Positions 1 to 9,410 of a stretch of 23,495 bases of DNA are shown one piece after another. This stretch comes from Purshia tridentata. Lineage: Eukaryota > Streptophyta > Magnoliopsida > Rosales > Rosaceae. The stretch spans positions 1 to 23,495 of the forward strand of contig QANT01003587.1 in the NCBI GenBank assembly GCA_003254885.1, given 5' to 3'. The notes below the pieces were generated by a model. That model was not told the origin of the DNA. It made no database searches and saw nothing but the letters and a program-made list of their open reading frames with translations. The stretch's first letter is position 1; each line of letters begins with the position of its first letter. The translations under genes and the position numbers were made by a program.

Positions 1-570
1 AGGAGTATAAAGAGAAACAAGATATAAAAAAAAAAAGGTGAAAAAAAAAAAATTATACGTTATTAATACTAGTTGATCAGTTGTAGAATTTGTCTAAAAT
101 AATATTTGTTGTCATCCTACAAATGTTAGGTGATCTATTATGTTAATTTTACCATGTGTCAGCTTGTGGTTATTATTGACCTCTTTGTAATTTTTATAAT
201 TATGAGACATTGATAATGTCACCAATATGTAAGCAAAATGGTAAGAAATGTAAATACACCTATGTTTTAAGTCTAATTATTACTCTTTATTTTTATTTTA
301 TTACATTTTAGTTAGTGCCCATTATTTAAATAATGCATTAATCATTATGTAATTAAAAATTATTTTATTAATTTTTATGTAATTAACCCCTCAAATATTT
401 TAATTTGATGAATAAATTGACCAACAAAATGTTTTTGATAAACACTAGTATTAAGTTGTTCTCTATTTGTTAAATTTTTTATATAGACAACCATTCAATT
501 AAGACTTCAAAAGTAGACCATATATACTGGTGATTAAAATATAATATAAAATGTCTCGCCTCTCGATCAG
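1..570. other. AT-rich intergenic sequence, no gene seen
   Basis: This stretch is strongly AT-rich, with two A-runs near positions 26-52. No open reading frame of useful length and no RNA hairpin or transposon end could be recognised by eye. Confidence 0.6.
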
Positions 571-572
571 TA

Positions 573-690
573 TGGGCCATGGGCCTGATAACTAAGCTAT
601 ATTTAAACCCTAAACGTCGCCGTACAGTTATTTCTTCTATGAAACCCTAATTTTCCTATACTTTAGCTTTTGAGGTATAGGGGCAAGATG
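573..690 (+). promoter_or_regulatory. Site II (TGGGCC) plus telo-box promoter-like block
   Basis: Two TGGGCC site II elements (573-578 and 580-585) are followed by two AAACCCTAA telo-boxes (605-613 and 642-650). In plants this combination, in this order and within about 100 bp of an ATG, is characteristic of promoters of ribosomal-protein and other translation or cell-growth genes bound by TCP-type factors. The first ATG after the block is at 688 and opens only a 26-codon frame ending at 768, which I do not recognise. It may be the promoter and first piece of a decayed housekeeping gene, or a gene whose exon structure I could not resolve. Confidence 0.55.
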
Positions 691-768
691 GATGTTCATT
701 GCGAACTTCACCTGAACTTAAAGTGGAAGAACTCCGTTTGGTTTCCTAGAAAACGCAGGAAAACATAG
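688..768 (+). CDS. Unrecognised 26-codon ORF behind the telo-box promoter
   Basis: An ATG at 688 lies 38 bp after the second telo-box and begins MDVHCELHLNLKW. The frame ends at a TAG at 766-768 after a basic stretch (RKRRKT). No family is recognised. The frame just downstream also encodes short basic and charged pieces interrupted by stops, so this could be a first exon, a pseudogene fragment or chance. It is listed only because of its position behind a convincing promoter-like block. Confidence 0.15.
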   Translation: MDVHCELHLNLKWKNSVWFPRKRRKT

Positions 769-1066
769 AATAGCACTTATTAAAGATCATAACCTTGCCG
801 TTCCCGAGAAGAAGCATGAGCAACAAATTGTACGGTTCAAAATCTTTAAAATTTCGTCTTTTCTTTTCTTTTACTTTTTTGTTTTTGGTTTTTTATATAA
901 TAAGAAGAAATTTTGGGCTGACAAATTTTGAAAAAGAAAGGAATATGCGAAACCTTGTATAGCTTAGTTCAACAGGCCAGCAAATTAGTCCCTCATGTTG
1001 ACAGATCGACATCATCATGAGGTAGCCATGGCCCTGAAAAGTTTTATTCTTTGTTTGGATAGAATA

Positions 1067-1100
<34 letters not shown>

Positions 1101-1779
1101 AAGTAAAATAATGAAAACCAGAAAGAAAATTGGCTTGCTGTTGCATGCAATTTGGTAAACAATATGAAGATTGAAAAAAATTTCATTTCATTTGCTTTGT
1201 TCTTGGTCTGTAATCCAATGGCTAACATTCCACTTTACATTTACCATTCAAGGTTTATGGAATTGGATTCAGTCATGTTCTTGGCCAATGAAGCAATCGA
1301 GGAATGGGCTGATATACAAAGGAGGGCCAAGAGATCCTGTTGTTCTCAATCCCTGGCTTTAGCCACAGGCTTTGCTCTGTTAGTTTGTTGTTGCTGCTGA
1401 TCTGCTGTCTTAATTTTTCCTCCTGTTGAATGTTGATCTCTTGTGGGCCTGTGGCAAAAAAATAGAAAAAACAAAAGAAGAGAAAGATTAATGGAGTGTT
1501 TGAAAAAAAAGGAACTATCTTTGAGCCACATTCCCACAGAAAGTGTCTGGTATTTTTTCTCTGCTAATTAATTAATTCATTAAAACAAACAGTTAGTGTA
1601 AATACTGTGGAAATGACTAATAAAAATTAAGCATGATTTACCCAAGCAAATGAAGGAGAATACTATTTAGTTTATGATTTAGCTGCAACAATAGAAAATA
1701 TAGGCAAGTAAATTGCAACAGGGGACTGTGGAAGGGCAGCTGATTATAAGACTGCCTCCTCATGATTCTCAGTAAAATC
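769..1779. other. Intergenic, with an (AT)n microsatellite
   Basis: No gene is recognised. A perfect (AT)15 tract lies at 1069-1098. The remaining sequence is T-rich and A-rich low-complexity DNA. Short open frames here show no familiar motif. Confidence 0.5.
1069..1098. repeat. (AT)15 microsatellite
   Basis: An uninterrupted AT dinucleotide repeat of 30 bp. Confidence 0.97.
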
Positions 1780-1896
1780 AAATGCCACCAGGAGTTCCCC
1801 CAAACACTTCAGTGTAGGATATACAGTTGCAATTAAGAAGAGACTAGTATTTCCCAATGAAGTGGTCAAGGGAACTCTAGGGGACACCTGACATTT
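1780..1896 (-). ncRNA. MIR395: MIR395 precursor hairpin 1
   Basis: On the minus strand the miR395 21-mer lies at 1812-1792; it begins CTGAAGTGTTTGGGGG and ends AACTC, the common miR395a-type sequence. It is on the 3' arm, as in all MIR395 genes. The opposite arm (star, 1875-1855) pairs along the whole length with several G:U pairs and one internal mismatch. The stem continues past the duplex with AAATG (1780-1784) facing CATTT (1892-1896). miR395 guides cleavage of ATP sulfurylase and SULTR2-type sulfate transporter mRNAs and is induced by sulfate starvation. The nearest relative in the window is hairpin 3: the two minus-strand star arms share a TGA.CACTTCA pattern that the plus-strand hairpins lack. 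Confidence 0.95.
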
Positions 1897-1957
1897 CCCT
1901 CTCTGTCTTTCTTTCTTTTGGTCTTGGTTTCTTGGTTTGGAGTTGCAACCAACCCTA

Positions 1958-2068
1958 CTATATATAGTGATTTGCATTTGGTTGTGCATACCGCATGGTC
2001 CTTAATTTTTTGTCTTTAATAAGAGAGAAATCTGATGGGAAATCTGTAGGCAATGCACCTAGACGACA
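1958..2068 (-). promoter_or_regulatory. MIR395 hairpin 1 promoter: TATA box and UPE-like element
   Basis: A TATA sequence (CTATATATAG, 1958-1967) lies 146 nt upstream of the miRNA 5' end on the minus strand. About 84 bp further upstream, 2051-2068 reads on the gene strand TGTCGTCTAGGTGCATTG. This resembles the UPE box of sulfur-limitation-responsive plant genes (core recalled as GAACCTRGACA on one strand). The assignment is by motif resemblance only. Confidence 0.5.
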
Positions 2069-4290
2069 TAGGAGCCTAAATGGAAGGTAGAGAATAATAT
2101 TGAGGTGATTGCCATGTGACATTCTATCTTCTGTTGTTCACAACTTCACATGCATTTTCCTTCATGAGATCCTTTCCTTTTCAGCTTTTTTATTCATATA
2201 AACCACTGCTTAATTACTACCAGTATATACACTCAATCACGGCACATGAAATTAAAAGGCAGGTGCTGTGTTGTGGTCTTGTGGCATTGTTATTTACCTG
2301 GCCCACACTTATTCTCAAGGCCATATCCATCTAATTGCTGTCAGAACCACATATCTGCTTTGGCTACTTGTTATTGTACTGGGGTATCAAGACGTGCTTC
2401 TGGAAAATGTTGAAAGGAACAGGGCTTAATTAGAGATATATGAAAGAGAACAAAGGGCTGAGACTTGTGAGAGCTTATGACCACTCAACTTCATCTGACT
2501 GCAATTCTGACCAGGTTCATTAAGTTCAATAACTTCAATTTATTGGGATTTTTCTTTTTTGTCTAGTGGTGTCAACCTGTACCTCAAGGACATGCACCCT
2601 TTATTGAATATATCAAGGAACATAAATAACCTTCACCCCTTCACTATAGTTGGTAGTGGGTTGCTATGCATTCATTTTGGTTGCCTCTATGGCTCTATCA
2701 TTAGTGCCATCTTATCATCACTCTTAACAGTCTGCAGAGAAGCAGTTAGGACCAGTATGTTAATCAGATGGTGCCACCTCTGAACTTCATCCTGAATTTA
2801 CAAAACCTTATCTTGGGCGCAAAATATTGTTCTAATATCAACATATAATGATAACTCAATTACTTGCAAAGGCTGTTAATCTCATGGAAAGAATGTTAGA
2901 TTAGTCAGTTCTGTCGACTTATTCATTCTTGCAACAGAAGAACAGAGACTGTAAGCTTTGAAAGATTCAAGGTTAATTAACTTGTACTGCAATAAGCACT
3001 AAGTAATAATGAGACTCATCTTTGTTTTGTTAGAACAAACCTATTTAAGTGCCCCAGAGAAAAATGATTGTTATCTATGATTTTCCTTGTAATTATTTTT
3101 CCCTTAATGTTGAGAGGTTCAGGTGTCCTCCTCAGTGAACCTGCATTTGGCATTATTGTAGTTTGGCCCAAAACACAATAATTTCCTAACTTTCAGTGTG
3201 AACACCCTCTACAGTACACACACACACACACACACACACATATATCGATCATATATATTATCCTCCCCACATACATTTGCAAAATTTGTTAGGCAATAGT
3301 TCTTGTCTCCTTTATAATAATTGGCATATATGTTACAACATTAATGCCCATTTGATTAGAGATTAAGCAAGTGTGTCAATATCAGTTCAAATACTTGATT
3401 GTATGTGGTTGTTAAGTGAAAGTTTACTGAAACCAATGATAACAAACCTAAGATATTGGATGTGACATCAAGTTGCAGAAGCAATTTTACACAATTAATT
3501 AATGTTTGTCAAATTAATTGATCATTATGTGATGGTAATTACTTAAATGTGTTGGAAATTCACAATGATGGTAGTTGACCCATGTCCCTGTCTCTGATAT
3601 TGGGGATGGTAAATAGGAAGTCTCAGAAGCTATAGCTTGTGAGTTGTGAGGAAGCAGAAAATTAATGCAGGTAATTAGAGGCAGTGTAGAATATATTCTG
3701 GGTGTGTGTGTGTGGAAAATATGAAAACTCATGTAAAATAAGTTGTTGAAATTTGAATCTGGACAGAAACATGGGTAAGGTGAATGGTAAAGAATAAAGT
3801 AGCACACGTCTAGATAAACGTACCTGCAGACCCAGAAGACACGTTGATGCCAAGGTACATATTGATCGAACAACAGCACATGGTAAACCCAGATGATGCC
3901 ATTGCCAGCATATATCTTCACGTATGGTGAAGAATAGGTGCGCGTCATCAGCTACTAATTATTTGCCATATGACCAACTTGAACAAACTTTAATTTCTTG
4001 TATCATATATGTCTATCTACCGACATCTACATCACACAATAGGAAATAAGAAACCCATTTTAATTGTGATTTCAAATGAGGCAAATATACTAGAATATAA
4101 TCAGCTAGGAGTAGTACGTATTGCTAATTTATGTGATTCTGTCTATCATATCATATCTATCAAATAAAATTTGAAAAGTGCTACAGGCTGGATAGAGAAA
4201 GCAAAGAAAGACACACCAGCAGAATGGCATGTGGCTACTCGAAGTCGATCCATCGATTCCTTAGAATTTCGAACTTCCCATCTAACCCAC
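2069..4290. other. Spacer between divergent MIR395 hairpins 1 and 2
   Basis: About 2.2 kb separate the two MIR395 promoters. No protein gene is recognised. An (AC)n microsatellite lies at 3215-3240, running into TATATATA-like sequence. A 144-codon open frame on the minus strand (3948-3514) has low-complexity, Tyr/His/Ser/Cys-rich content and no family motif; a good GTACGT donor interrupts it near 3822-3827. It is more likely chance or part of a non-coding transcript. Confidence 0.5.
3215..3240. repeat. (AC)13 microsatellite
   Basis: An uninterrupted AC repeat that runs into TATAT sequence on the right. Confidence 0.95.
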
Positions 4291-4340
4291 ATTTACGTCT
4301 AGATTCAGCTCAATGCAAGCACACAAACTCCCTATAAATA
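4291..4340 (+). promoter_or_regulatory. MIR395 hairpin 2 promoter: UPE-like element and TATA box
   Basis: TATAAATA at 4333-4340 lies 157 nt upstream of the miRNA 5' end. The element CGTCTAGATTCA (4296-4307) lies just upstream, in the same orientation relative to the gene as the UPE-like elements of the other three hairpins. The block from about 4284 (TAACCCACA ... GTCTAG.TTCA) is clearly homologous to 11561-11585 in front of hairpin 4, so the two promoters share ancestry. Confidence 0.55.
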
Positions 4341-4432
4341 GAGGGGTTAGTAACCACTTCATACCCACACAACCAAAGCGAAAGCTAAGTAGTAGATATA
4401 GATCGATCGAAACAATCCATGCATCAACAAAC

Positions 4433-4532
4433 ATCAGATGTCCCCTAGAGTTTCCCCAAACACTTCATTGGGGACTCGATATAATTTCTATCTCTACTGA
4501 AGTGTTTGGGGGGACCCCTGGAGTCATTTGAT
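4433..4532 (+). ncRNA. MIR395: MIR395 precursor hairpin 2 (variant mature sequence)
   Basis: The mature 21-mer is at 4497-4517 on the 3' arm. It begins CTGAAGTGTTTGGGGG and ends GACCC. Compared with the common form it has G at position 17, as in the known miR395b/c/f-type variant, and C instead of T at position 20. The star arm at 4450-4470 (GTTTCCCCAAACACTTCATTG with its final G left out is 20 nt of it) pairs closely with it. The stem extends to ATCAGATG (4433-4440) facing CATTTGAT (4525-4532). The flanks TGTCCCCTAGAG and TCTCTACTGAAG and the closing CATTTGAT are shared with hairpin 4, its apparent paralogue. Confidence 0.93.
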
Positions 4533-5880
4533 ACATACCCGCAGGAATATTGAGCTACCTGCAGATAGCTTGCATTCAATTAAGTAATGTTTTCATTACT
4601 CATCACAACTATATATTGCTATAGTTATGTTTCTTTTAGTACTATATCTGTATGTTTTCTGCTTCTACTTGTCTTGATCATATCAATATGGAAATTATTA
4701 TATATGGTATATATTTTATTCAGCAGGATATTCATATACATATCACAATGTAGTAGAAGGGGAACTGATCACATAATGCTTTGCATGACTGCATATCCTT
4801 TTATTTTTGTGTGGAAGCTGGATAAATTTGTTTTCTTTTTTTCAGACATTATTTAATTATGATATCAAATTAAAATTTCTCCTACTTCTTCTAATCTTAT
4901 ATGTCCTTATTTTAATTGTTTCTTTACTAATCTAATACTCAGTAGTAAAACTTGAGTCCGATCCCTAATAATAATATAATAATAGTAAATTATTAATTTA
5001 TTGACACATTCAGAATTTCAGATTTTCAGAATCATCACTTGGGTTGAAGGTGTATGGTGGCAAATTAAAATGCGTCTTAAATACGGGTACATTTTCCGTG
5101 GTTTAAGAAAAGGCACACAGAGTGTGAGTGTGACTATACTAGGGAAGGAATTTTGGTCCTGGAGGTGAAGAATATATTAGGGTAGAGTCGGTCCATTTGG
5201 CCACAGAGAAGTACATTTTAAAACTAATTTTGCTGTAACCCAGTTGAAATTATATATGGGTTAGTTATATAGTCCAATTAAAATTGATTTGCTTTTTTAT
5301 TAATAATAAATATCTATTTCATTCATTTTTATGTTGCAGTTTAACATTTTAATCATGCAGCTAGTACGTATCTTGAGTTAACTCATATGGAATTGGAGAT
5401 CTCTTTCAAATAGAGTTTGGTCAATGACTCAATGGTGGCCGGCTGCTTTTATTATTTTGCAGTACTGAGATTACTTATTGATGAAGGACGTCGATCATAT
5501 ATAATTTTAATTTGTGTGCTAAGCAAGCTATAGTACGATCGAGTATAATTAAGCTGAGAATTTTCTGGTTCTTTTGGTTTTTTAATATATATATGGAAGT
5601 GGCAATTTTTAGTTGTTAATATCTCCTAATTAATTGAATGTTGTTCGCCCATATTTTTCACTTTTTCAGTACTTTCAGCAACTGACCCTACATATTTAAT
5701 TATCGATGCCATTTTGTACTTCAGTCTGTAAACGGTGCGTTTTGATCAATTACATGATGAATTTCGGGTAAAAGGAAGGCTAGCATCTTTACAAAAGAAA
5801 TAAACTGACATAACAAATAAGTACTTGAACCGCAATAAATCTTCATCTCATATATATAAAATTTAATTAGATATCTTCAC
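4533..5880. other. Intergenic, no gene recognised
   Basis: This is AT-rich sequence downstream of MIR395 hairpin 2. An 89-codon open frame at 4587-4856 is a hydrophobic low-complexity translation of T-rich DNA and has no recognisable family. The beginning of the pri-miRNA 3' region presumably lies here, but no terminator can be assigned. Confidence 0.5.
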
Positions 5881-5884
5881 CTAC

Positions 5885-6290
5885 GAAAATTTAATTACAA
5901 AAATCAACTCGTAATTAATTATGAAACGAATTAATTAAGAACTTGATCAATTAGTAGGCATGAAACACGTGCGAGCAGGGCATCAAACTCCTCCTGGAAA
6001 CAACATCAAACGGTGCAACTTTTTGATACCCGTATCCGTATGTATCAAACGGTGCTATTTCCATGGAAATTAGCTAGCAAGCTAGATCGATAGAACCGAA
6101 GAGATTGGGGTTGGTAACGGCTATAGCTAGCTACCAAGATCGATAGAAATGCAGTATGGTTTAGAAGTGAGAATCAAGAAAAATATATAGGCCGGTGTAG
6201 CCATTTTCCTAATTGTACGTGAGTAGTGTAAGTGGTGACCGACTGAGACTTCATACAATTTCTTGATTGAAAATTAATAAATCAAGTGTT
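5885..6290 (-). pseudogene. Relic of a third RING-H2 gene copy
   Basis: The segment 5941-6019 aligns in pieces with the 3' coding end of the neighbouring RING gene. Shared pieces are GATCAATT..AGTAGGCAT (gene C-terminus and stop region), then CATGAAA..TGCGAGCA.GGCAT (the H-x2-H part of the RING), then AACTCCTCC..AAACA and GTGCAAC. The conserved Trp/Cys tail of the RING is deleted. Upstream 3'UTR-like sequence (AAATTTAATTACAAA near 5888) is also shared. Promoter-side sequence near 6250-6285 (ACTTCATACAATTTCTTGATTG) matches that at about 7703-7725 in front of the intact gene. It is a heavily deleted, non-coding member of the tandem array. A 12-bp direct repeat, ATCAAACGGTGC (6005-6016 and 6044-6055), lies inside it. 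Confidence 0.6.
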
Positions 6291-6319
6291 CACTTTATCT
6301 GATCACATTACCAATGATG

Positions 6320-6805
6320 CGATCAGAATCAACCACACCATATTTAATTAATGTGTATCAATTGCATAAGTTATTATAGTTTATATATGTAGAGATAGTA
6401 ATTAAAAGTAGTTTATGATCTTATGTTAATTATGTATGTAATCATTTTATAATGTGGTTAGAAGATTTAAAACATCTGGACTTTGCTAGGAGTTGGAGAT
6501 TGACAGCTGGATTGAAAAAGACTACCAAAAACCACATAAAATTTGCAGGAAAAACTTATGTTACATACGATCTAAACCCATCCCATGATCGAATTCTAAG
6601 AACAAAGGAAAAGAAAAAAAATCGCATGAATTCTCTCATGATTGGGAACATATATCAAATTAATCAAGATTGACTAGCATACACCAATTAAGAAATCAAC
6701 ATTAATTAACCATAATAGATGAAACATATTGTCCCAAAAATGAAATTTAATTACAAATTTACAAATAACATCGATCCGTTCCAGAAAATGAAAATGAAAT
6801 GGAAA
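6320..6805. other. 3' flank of RING gene 1, duplicated at 8.1-8.6 kb
   Basis: No gene is recognised. Blocks here (for example AATCGCATGAATT at about 6620, and a GTGATC/ATGTGGTTA block near 6440-6460) recur about 1.8 kb to the right at about 8471 and 8240-8260. This marks the boundary of a tandem duplication unit. Confidence 0.5.
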
Positions 6806-7564
6806 TTAAGAAGTTTGATCAATTGAATTAGTAGGCATCTCAAAGCGACAAATAGGACAATAGTGACTCTCCTTCAACCACCTCACAATGCAGTTGACAT
6901 GAAAGTGATGCGAGCAAGGCATGCAGGCCAACTCCGACTCTTCAGTAAACTCCTCCAAACAAACAGTGCAACAGTCGCCGTCACGCACACATATTCTCTT
7001 GTTTCTTCCTTGACCCTCCTCCGACTCGTCTCTATTCCTCTTGAGCATATTCTTGATGGCCACATCGCTGGCCGGCACCATCTGAGAGCCGTTGGCCGTC
7101 GACTCCCTCATAACCCTATCCACCAAGCACCTCTCGCAGCAAATCATGGTGTGCACACGCTTGATAAAAGCACGCAAGGGCAGCACCTTGCGCCCCATGT
7201 TGGAAACCTGGTTCCCGATTCTGAGGGCGCACCTTCGGATCTCCTTCACCACCTGAACGTGGACAGCGGTGTCGTCTTTGATTCCGATTGAGGACAGCAC
7301 GGCGGAGAGAGTACGGTGCGCCTGAGTGTACTTCTTTACGAAGTCGTTCATATCGAATTGGTATCTCGTTGTCTTAAACACCGCATATTGGTGGATGGGG
7401 GTAACTGTGTTGTCCGTTGAACGATGGACGTATTTGTGGACGGTCAAGTAGACCAAGTCAATGGAGAGCTGAACGGGTTGAGGATTGGTGTGGAAGTGGT
7501 CTAGGTTTTCATTCAGGGGTTCGACGGAATAGCCGAAGCTTTCTTTCTCGTGATTGAATTCCAT
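6806..7564 (-). CDS. RING-H2 finger E3 ubiquitin ligase, intronless (copy 1)
   Basis: This is a single-exon 252-residue protein. It starts at the ATG complementary to 7562-7564, which is the first in frame. The C-terminal domain is a canonical RING-H2: C199-x2-C202-x14-C217-x-H219-x2-H222-x2-C225-x10-C236-x2-C239, with the Trp at 229 in the E2-binding position (IVRWLKESHYCPICR). Such domains bind two zinc ions and recruit an E2 to ubiquitinate substrates. The first 190 residues match no domain I know. They contain a Cys pair (CCERC, 142-146) and MVPASDVAI (162-170), both conserved in the next copy, so they form a family-specific N-terminal region. No signal peptide or membrane segment is evident, so a soluble cytosolic or nuclear ligase is likely. 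The substrate is unknown. Confidence 0.9.
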   Translation of the reverse strand: MEFNHEKESFGYSVEPLNENLDHFHTNPQPVQLSIDLVYLTVHKYVHRSTDNTVTPIHQYAVFKTTRYQFDMNDFVKKYTQAHRTLSAVLSSIGIKDDTAVHVQVVKEIRRCALRIGNQVSNMGRKVLPLRAFIKRVHTMICCERCLVDRVMRESTANGSQMVPASDVAIKNMLKRNRDESEEGQGRNKRICVRDGDCCTVCLEEFTEESELACMPCSHHFHVNCIVRWLKESHYCPICRFEMPTNSIDQTS

Positions 7565-7740
7565 AACGAAAGACTGAAAAGAGATGGAGTTAATTGAAGT
7601 AGGTTTTGGGGAGTGAAGACCAACAACACATATAGACAGGGCGGTGGCCGGGGAGTTAAATTTCCTAGTTGGCAGAGGAGTACGTAACCGACGTACTCTG
7701 ACTTCATTTTAATTTCTTGATTGGAAAGTAATTCAACTCA
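7565..7740 (-). promoter_or_regulatory. Upstream region of RING gene 1, shared between array copies
   Basis: The block near 7660-7740 (TTTCCTAGTTG, then GACTTCAT..AATTTCTTGATTG) recurs in front of the relic (about 6205-6285) and partly in front of copy 2 (TTTCCTAGTTGTCAGAGGA at about 9568). It probably contains the promoter, but no unambiguous TATA box was identified. Confidence 0.35.
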
Positions 7741-8618
7741 AAATGACCGATATTCCTACTTCTTCTAGGAATATCAAGACAGCAGATAATCATATCTAAT
7801 TAAGAATATCTGTTCAATCTTAAGGAAATATCTGAAGATGATAGAGATCTAATTTGCTTAGTAATTACAACCAATTAGTTTAACTCTATTTCGAGGAAAT
7901 AAGCACAAATTTTATTGACCAAAGAAAAATTAATTAGCTAGCTCAAAGCAATTGGCTTAAGGGCCTGGACCGTTGCCATGTAATTTTTTAGGATCGCATA
8001 CCGGCCATATTATTTTATCAATCTCATATATATATATATACATTTTCCCCAAAAAGAAAAACAAAAGCTCATATATACATTATTTAGTGGTTGATATATA
8101 CTCATTGCATAAATTGTTATAATTTATGTAAATAAAATTATTTACATTACTAATTACCTAGCTCATTTAACATCTGTGGCTCGAAACCCATCTATATATA
8201 GATAGATTAGTTAATTAGTAAATGTAGTTCATTATTTATGTGATCACTTTGATGTGGTTAAAAAATATAATCGCCCAAGTATATATTACATATTTACATG
8301 CACAAGGGTCGATCTGAATTTTTCAGGGAGTTCGGAGGTTGTCAATGGAAAAATATTACCACAAAAAATTAAAAGGAATGAACCTCATATCTAAAGAAGG
8401 CCTAACCTTCCTGGAAGAATCGATTCATTTTCCTCGATCAATGAACTCAATCGCATAAATTCTAAGAAAAAATCGCATGAATTGTCTCAAGATTGATAAC
8501 TTCAAATCAAGATTAAACAAACACCAAGAAAGTAGCATTAACATGAAGATATATCTGGCAATTAATGCAAATATTTTAATTACAAAAGAAAAAAATTAGA
8601 GAACATGAAACCTAGAAA
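7741..8618. other. Spacer between RING genes 1 and 2
   Basis: This is AT-rich intergenic DNA. The right part (about 8100-8600) is a diverged copy of 6320-6800, the 3' flank of copy 1. No additional gene is recognised. Confidence 0.55.
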
Positions 8619-9410
8619 TTAACATGAATTTAAAGAAGACAGAGAGTCTGGATCATGAGTAGGCATTTCAAAGCGACAAAGTGGGCAATAGTGACTCTTC
8701 CTCAGCCATGTTGCAATACAGTCGGCATGATACACATGAGAGCAAGGCATGCACGCTGCATAGCACGCTGCACCCAATTCTTCCAGACATACACTGCAAA
8801 TCTCACTCTCATCAATCTCATCTCCACAAACTCTAACCCTCTTTATCAGTAGTTCCTCTATCGAAGACTCACTCGCCGGTACCATCACCATCTCATCGTC
8901 GCTCGCCTCCGCTTTCATCCATTCCTGAAAAAATCGATCCGCCAAACACCACTCGCAGTGAATCAAGAATTGCACTTTCGTGATACTAACTTCCAAGGGC
9001 AAAAACGTCAAACCACCCACGTTGCAATAATCCCGGTGGCCAGTAGTTTTGCAAGTGAGGAAAACCTGATCCACTATGGGAGAGTGCAGAGAAGGGTCGA
9101 CTCCAAGGCAGAAGAGCTGGCGGGAAAGGTATTGGTACACGATCATGGAGTTGTCTACCATCCAGAGATCGAACTGTATGTCTAGTTGCTTCTCTTGATG
9201 ATCAGATGGATAGCCAATTGGGGTCATGATATGTGTGTTATATGAAGAAATTGCATATTGATGTTTCACTTTGTAAACAAAGTGGATGAAAACTTGAACC
9301 GGTACAAGAGAAGGTACTACTAGTACCGTCTGATCTTCATTATGGTGGTGGCCTTGGTGATCTTGTCGTACGCAATATTCAATCTCTTCGGCATAGTGAT
9401 GGACTTCCAT
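8619..9410 (-). CDS. RING-H2 finger E3 ubiquitin ligase, intronless (copy 2)
   Basis: This is a single-exon 263-residue protein starting MEVHHYAE at the ATG complementary to 9408-9410. The frame stays open two codons further upstream only through a TTG, which I do not accept as a plant start. The RING-H2 is C205-x2-C208-x14-C223-x-H225-x2-H228-x2-C231-x10-C242-x2-C245, with Trp 235 (IATWLRKSHYCPLCR). It shares the RING, the FEMPT end, a CEWC pair (152-155) and MVPASESSI with copy 1, 1.8 kb away, so it is a tandem paralogue. The N-terminal half is much more diverged and carries a His-rich patch (HQGHHHNE). A soluble E3 ligase role is inferred from the RING; the substrate is unknown. Confidence 0.88.
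   Translation of the reverse strand: MEVHHYAEEIEYCVRQDHQGHHHNEDQTVLVVPSLVPVQVFIHFVYKVKHQYAISSYNTHIMTPIGYPSDHQEKQLDIQFDLWMVDNSMIVYQYLSRQLFCLGVDPSLHSPIVDQVFLTCKTTGHRDYCNVGGLTFLPLEVSITKVQFLIHCEWCLADRFFQEWMKAEASDDEMVMVPASESSIEELLIKRVRVCGDEIDESEICSVCLEELGAACYAACMPCSHVYHADCIATWLRKSHYCPLCRFEMPTHDPDSLSSLNSC

Noticed and set aside
893-1228. 111-codon minus-strand frame and overlapping plus-strand frames
   Set aside because: The minus-strand frame is built through the (AT)n microsatellite (alternating Ile-Tyr) and T-rich DNA, with no motif. The overlapping plus frames do not look like any protein.
1744-1989. 81-codon minus-strand open frame over MIR395 hairpin 1
   Set aside because: The frame follows the hairpin arms and TATA region. 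The conserved element there is the miR395 foldback, and the predicted peptide is unrelated to known proteins.
3241-3265. TATAT and ATCGATC sequence after the AC repeat as a regulatory site
   Set aside because: Simple-sequence context; no positional relation to any gene start.
6863-7291. 142-codon plus-strand open frame
   Set aside because: It lies entirely antisense to the RING-H2 gene at 6806-7564, whose zinc-ligand pattern is complete. The plus-strand translation has no motif and is a shadow frame.
8655-9185. Plus-strand open frames over the second RING gene
   Set aside because: Antisense shadows of the RING-H2 gene; no recognisable protein features.
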